Shown here: in pieces, positions 14,554 through 16,839 of the stretch
How the letters are laid out: each line of letters opens with the position of its first letter
Numbering within the stretch: the stretch's first letter is position 1
Assembly: GCA_025449435.1 (NCBI GenBank)
Contig: JANWJO010000204.1
Span: forward strand, 1 to 16,839
Direction of reading: 5' to 3'
Length of the DNA stretch: 16,839 nt
DNA from: Chloroflexota bacterium
GTDB lineage: Bacteria; Chloroflexota; UBA4733
Notes under the pieces: model-generated
What the model was told of the DNA's origin: nothing
What the model saw: only the letters and a program-made list of their open reading frames with translations
The model's database searches: none
Program-made: the position numbers and the translations under genes

Positions 14554-16833
14554 ATGGTCAAAGTCGTAATTGACGGACGCGAGGTGGACGTACCTCGTGG
14601 CACTGTGCTCGTGGATGCTGCCAAGCAGGTGGGTATCGAGATCCCCGTCTTCTGCTACCACGAGAAGATGAAGCCTGTCGCCGCCTGCCGCATGTGCCTC
14701 ATCGAGATCGAGAAGATGCGCGGTCTACAGCCCGGCTGCGCCATCACCGCTGCCGAGGGAATGGTGGTGCACACCAACACGCCAGCGGTTGTAGCGCAGC
14801 AGAAGGCGCTGCTGGAGTTTTTGCTCATCAACCACCCGCTGGATTGCCCGGTGTGTGACAAGGGCGGGGAGTGCCCGCTCCAGGACAACACCTTCAAGTA
14901 CGGCCCGGGCAACAGTCGCTACATCGAGCCGAAGCGGCACTTCGTCAAGCCGTTGCAGTTGTCGGAAAAGATCTTTCTCGATCGCGAGCGCTGCATCCTG
15001 TGCTACCGCTGCGTCCGCTTCCACTCCGACATCGCGCAAGACAACGCGCTGGGCATGATTAAACGGGGGGCCGAGTCTGAAATCGGCGTCGCACCGGGGC
15101 ACACGCTGGATTCGCCGTTCCAGGGCAACATCATCGAGATATGCCCAGTGGGCGCGCTCACTAGCAGCCTGTACCGCTTCACCGCCCGTCCGTGGGACAT
15201 CCAGAACGTGCCGACCGTCTGTGCCCAGTGCGCGGTGGGGTGCAACATCTCGCTCACTGTTCGCGAAAACGCGGTCAAGCGCGTGCTCGCCCGGCGCAAC
15301 GATCCCGTTGACGATGGCTGGATCTGTGACACCGGCCGGTTTACCTACGAGTTCGTCAACTCGCCTGAGCGGCTCACCACACCGCTGGTGCGCAAAGATG
15401 GCGAATTCGTCGCGGTGGGCTGGACCGAAGCCCTCACGACCATTGCTAGCAAGTTCCAAGCCATCAAGGACGAGCACGGCGCCATCGCCGGCTTGGTGTC
15501 CCCGACCCTCACCAACGAAGAGTTGTATCTGTTCCAGAAGTTCTTCCGGACCGTGATCGGCACCAACAGCATCGACTATCGCTCCGCTGGCCAGGCCGAC
15601 ACCGATGCGGTGCTCCAGGCCGAGTTCGGGCAGCGTGCCGGAACCGGCTCCATCCAAGGTCTCGAACAAGCCAAAACGATCGTGCTCATCGGCGCCAATC
15701 CGCTGCTAGAGCAACCGATCCTGGACCTGCGCATCCGCAAAGCGGCCGGCAACGGTGTTGGCCTTATCACCGTCAATGCCAGCCGGCGACCGCTCGATGA
15801 TGTGGCGTCGCAGGTATTGCGGGCAACACCTGGCAGCGAACCGGCGGTGGTGCGTGGCATCCTGGCTGCCATGTTCGATTCCGGTAAGGTGTCTCCAGAC
15901 GCCGAGCGGCGGTTCCCGGGCCTGAGCAAGCGGGTTCGCGACGCCGTCGGCGGCACTACGCCGGCCGATGCTGCGCAGGCTGCTGGCGTCAGTGAAGACA
16001 GCATCAAGTCGGCCGCGACTCGGCTGTTGGACCACGGCCCTTCGGCCATCCTGTACAGCGAGAGCTGGGCGGACGGCGCAGGTAACGATGCCGTGACGCT
16101 GCTCGCACTGCTCGCCAAGCTGAGCGGCAGCATCGGTGTCGTTGGCGGAGCACTCAACCGGTTGCCGCTTTACGCCAACACCCAGGGCGCCATCGACATG
16201 GGAGCCCTGCCACACTTACTCCCTGGGCATCAGCTGGCGTCGAGCAGCGCGGTGCAAGCGTCCATCAAGGAGGCCTGGCGGGCCGACCTGCCTGCCACCA
16301 CCGGGCTGGACGTAGCTGGCATTGTGAGCGCGGCCAGTGGTGGCAAGCTGCAAGCGCTGTACATCAGCGGGCAAGACCCAGCCAGTAAGTGGGGGCCAGA
16401 GGTGCGCAATGCGCTGGCCGACGTACCCTTCCTGGTAGTCCAGGACGCGTTCCTGACCGAGACGGCCAGAGGCGCCGATGTGGTGCTGCCAGCGGTGACC
16501 TTCGCCGAGGAGAATGGCACGCTCACCAGCCTGGAGCGGCGCATTCAGCGCCTGCGCCCGTCGATACAGCAAGCGGGTGACTCGTTACCGGGCTGGCAGA
16601 TCATAAGCGACCTGGCCAACCGGATGGGTGGGCGCTTCTTCTACGGCAGCGCTGCCGAAGTGATGGTCGAAATCGCCGCAGTCGTGCCCCAGTACGCGGG
16701 CGTGACGTATGGCCGCATTGGCGCCAAGGGCATTCAGTGGCCAGTACCGTCACGGCAGAGCCCCGGGACCGCTTTCATGTACGTCGACCCACAACCCGAA
16801 GCGGCGCCTCAGCCTGCGCCGGCTGCAAGCTAA
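14554..16833 (+). CDS. nuoG: NADH-quinone oxidoreductase subunit G
   Basis: The 75-kDa-type Fe-S subunit that carries electrons from NuoF toward NuoB; 759 residues. The N-terminal ferredoxin domain has C34, C45, C48 and C62 (N1b). Next come H94, C98, C101 and C107 (N5), then C147, C150, C153 and C197 (N4). An extra CAQCAVGC with C223, C226, C230 and C258 matches the additional N7 cluster found in only some bacteria. The rest is a degenerate molybdopterin-oxidoreductase-like domain, followed by a Pro/Ala/Gln tail (residues about 740-759). The ATG at 14554 has GAGGAG about 7 nt upstream. An annotated relative could be formate dehydrogenase alpha, but the order after nuoF and the four-cluster N-terminus make NuoG clear. 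Confidence 0.95.
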   Translation: MVKVVIDGREVDVPRGTVLVDAAKQVGIEIPVFCYHEKMKPVAACRMCLIEIEKMRGLQPGCAITAAEGMVVHTNTPAVVAQQKALLEFLLINHPLDCPVCDKGGECPLQDNTFKYGPGNSRYIEPKRHFVKPLQLSEKIFLDRERCILCYRCVRFHSDIAQDNALGMIKRGAESEIGVAPGHTLDSPFQGNIIEICPVGALTSSLYRFTARPWDIQNVPTVCAQCAVGCNISLTVRENAVKRVLARRNDPVDDGWICDTGRFTYEFVNSPERLTTPLVRKDGEFVAVGWTEALTTIASKFQAIKDEHGAIAGLVSPTLTNEELYLFQKFFRTVIGTNSIDYRSAGQADTDAVLQAEFGQRAGTGSIQGLEQAKTIVLIGANPLLEQPILDLRIRKAAGNGVGLITVNASRRPLDDVASQVLRATPGSEPAVVRGILAAMFDSGKVSPDAERRFPGLSKRVRDAVGGTTPADAAQAAGVSEDSIKSAATRLLDHGPSAILYSESWADGAGNDAVTLLALLAKLSGSIGVVGGALNRLPLYANTQGAIDMGALPHLLPGHQLASSSAVQASIKEAWRADLPATTGLDVAGIVSAASGGKLQALYISGQDPASKWGPEVRNALADVPFLVVQDAFLTETARGADVVLPAVTFAEENGTLTSLERRIQRLRPSIQQAGDSLPGWQIISDLANRMGGRFFYGSAAEVMVEIAAVVPQYAGVTYGRIGAKGIQWPVPSRQSPGTAFMYVDPQPEAAPQPAPAAS

Positions 16834-16838
16834 GGAGA
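16834..16838 (+). promoter_or_regulatory. Shine-Dalgarno-like sequence for a following gene
   Basis: GGAGA follows the nuoG stop directly at the window edge. It fits the ribosome binding site of the next operon gene, expected to be nuoH, whose start is outside the window. Confidence 0.4.
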
Positions 16839-16839
16839 C

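Noticed and set aside
14725..15669. Long open frame on the minus strand opposite nuoG (314 residues)
   Set aside because: Antisense shadow over the conserved Fe-S ligand region. It has no plausible protein features of its own.

Overview
This is a GC-rich bacterial chromosome segment with fourteen protein genes (one cut by the left edge) and one tRNA gene. I see no insertion sequence, CRISPR array or phage gene. The gene content suggests a member of the Chloroflexota. It has an adjacent mutS-mutL pair with an endonuclease-type MutL. It also has a lipoprotein with a long Thr/Pro/Ala linker followed by SH3 and SGNH domains, separate nuoC and nuoD genes, a NuoD with the HTGIEK variant, and frequent GTG/TTG starts. 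That placement is an inference from gene style, not from a phylogenetic marker.

Layout. Positions 2-244 hold the end of an unrecognised gene, followed by about 470 bp with no gene. mutS (717-3314) and mutL (3326-5017) form a mismatch-repair pair read rightward. Convergent with mutL, and only 13 bp away, is a leftward operon: an HTH/periplasmic-binding-protein-like regulator (8026-6887), the molybdate-binding lipoprotein modA and the permease modB. No modC ATPase gene is present. Divergent from the regulator is an SH3-SGNH lipoprotein gene (8226-9434). Next comes selC, the selenocysteine tRNA, on the minus strand (9621-9522). A strong-looking promoter at 9688-9717 then leads into nuoA-B-C-D-E-F-G (9788-16833), the peripheral arm of respiratory complex I plus the membrane subunit NuoA. 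The window stops at a Shine-Dalgarno-like GGAG directly after nuoG, so the operon (nuoH onward) should continue.

How it fits together. NuoE, NuoF and NuoG oxidise NADH and carry electrons through their Fe-S centres to NuoB/C/D, where quinone is reduced. The ligand residues expected for all the clusters I checked are present. A molybdate uptake operon with its own regulator lies near the selenocysteine tRNA gene. This suggests that the cell makes a Mo(W)/Sec enzyme such as formate dehydrogenase elsewhere in the genome, but no selenoprotein or other sel gene lies in the window.

Most unusual features. (1) The tRNA-Sec gene. (2) A perfect 22-bp inverted repeat (7948-7969 and 8074-8095) that brackets the promoter, putative operator and start codon of the mod regulator. 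One arm lies inside the regulator's HTH coding sequence, so inversion would switch the gene off. (3) A compact operator-like region at 8040-8072, with a 13-bp dyad and a 12-bp motif repeated exactly 21 bp apart. (4) modAB without modC.
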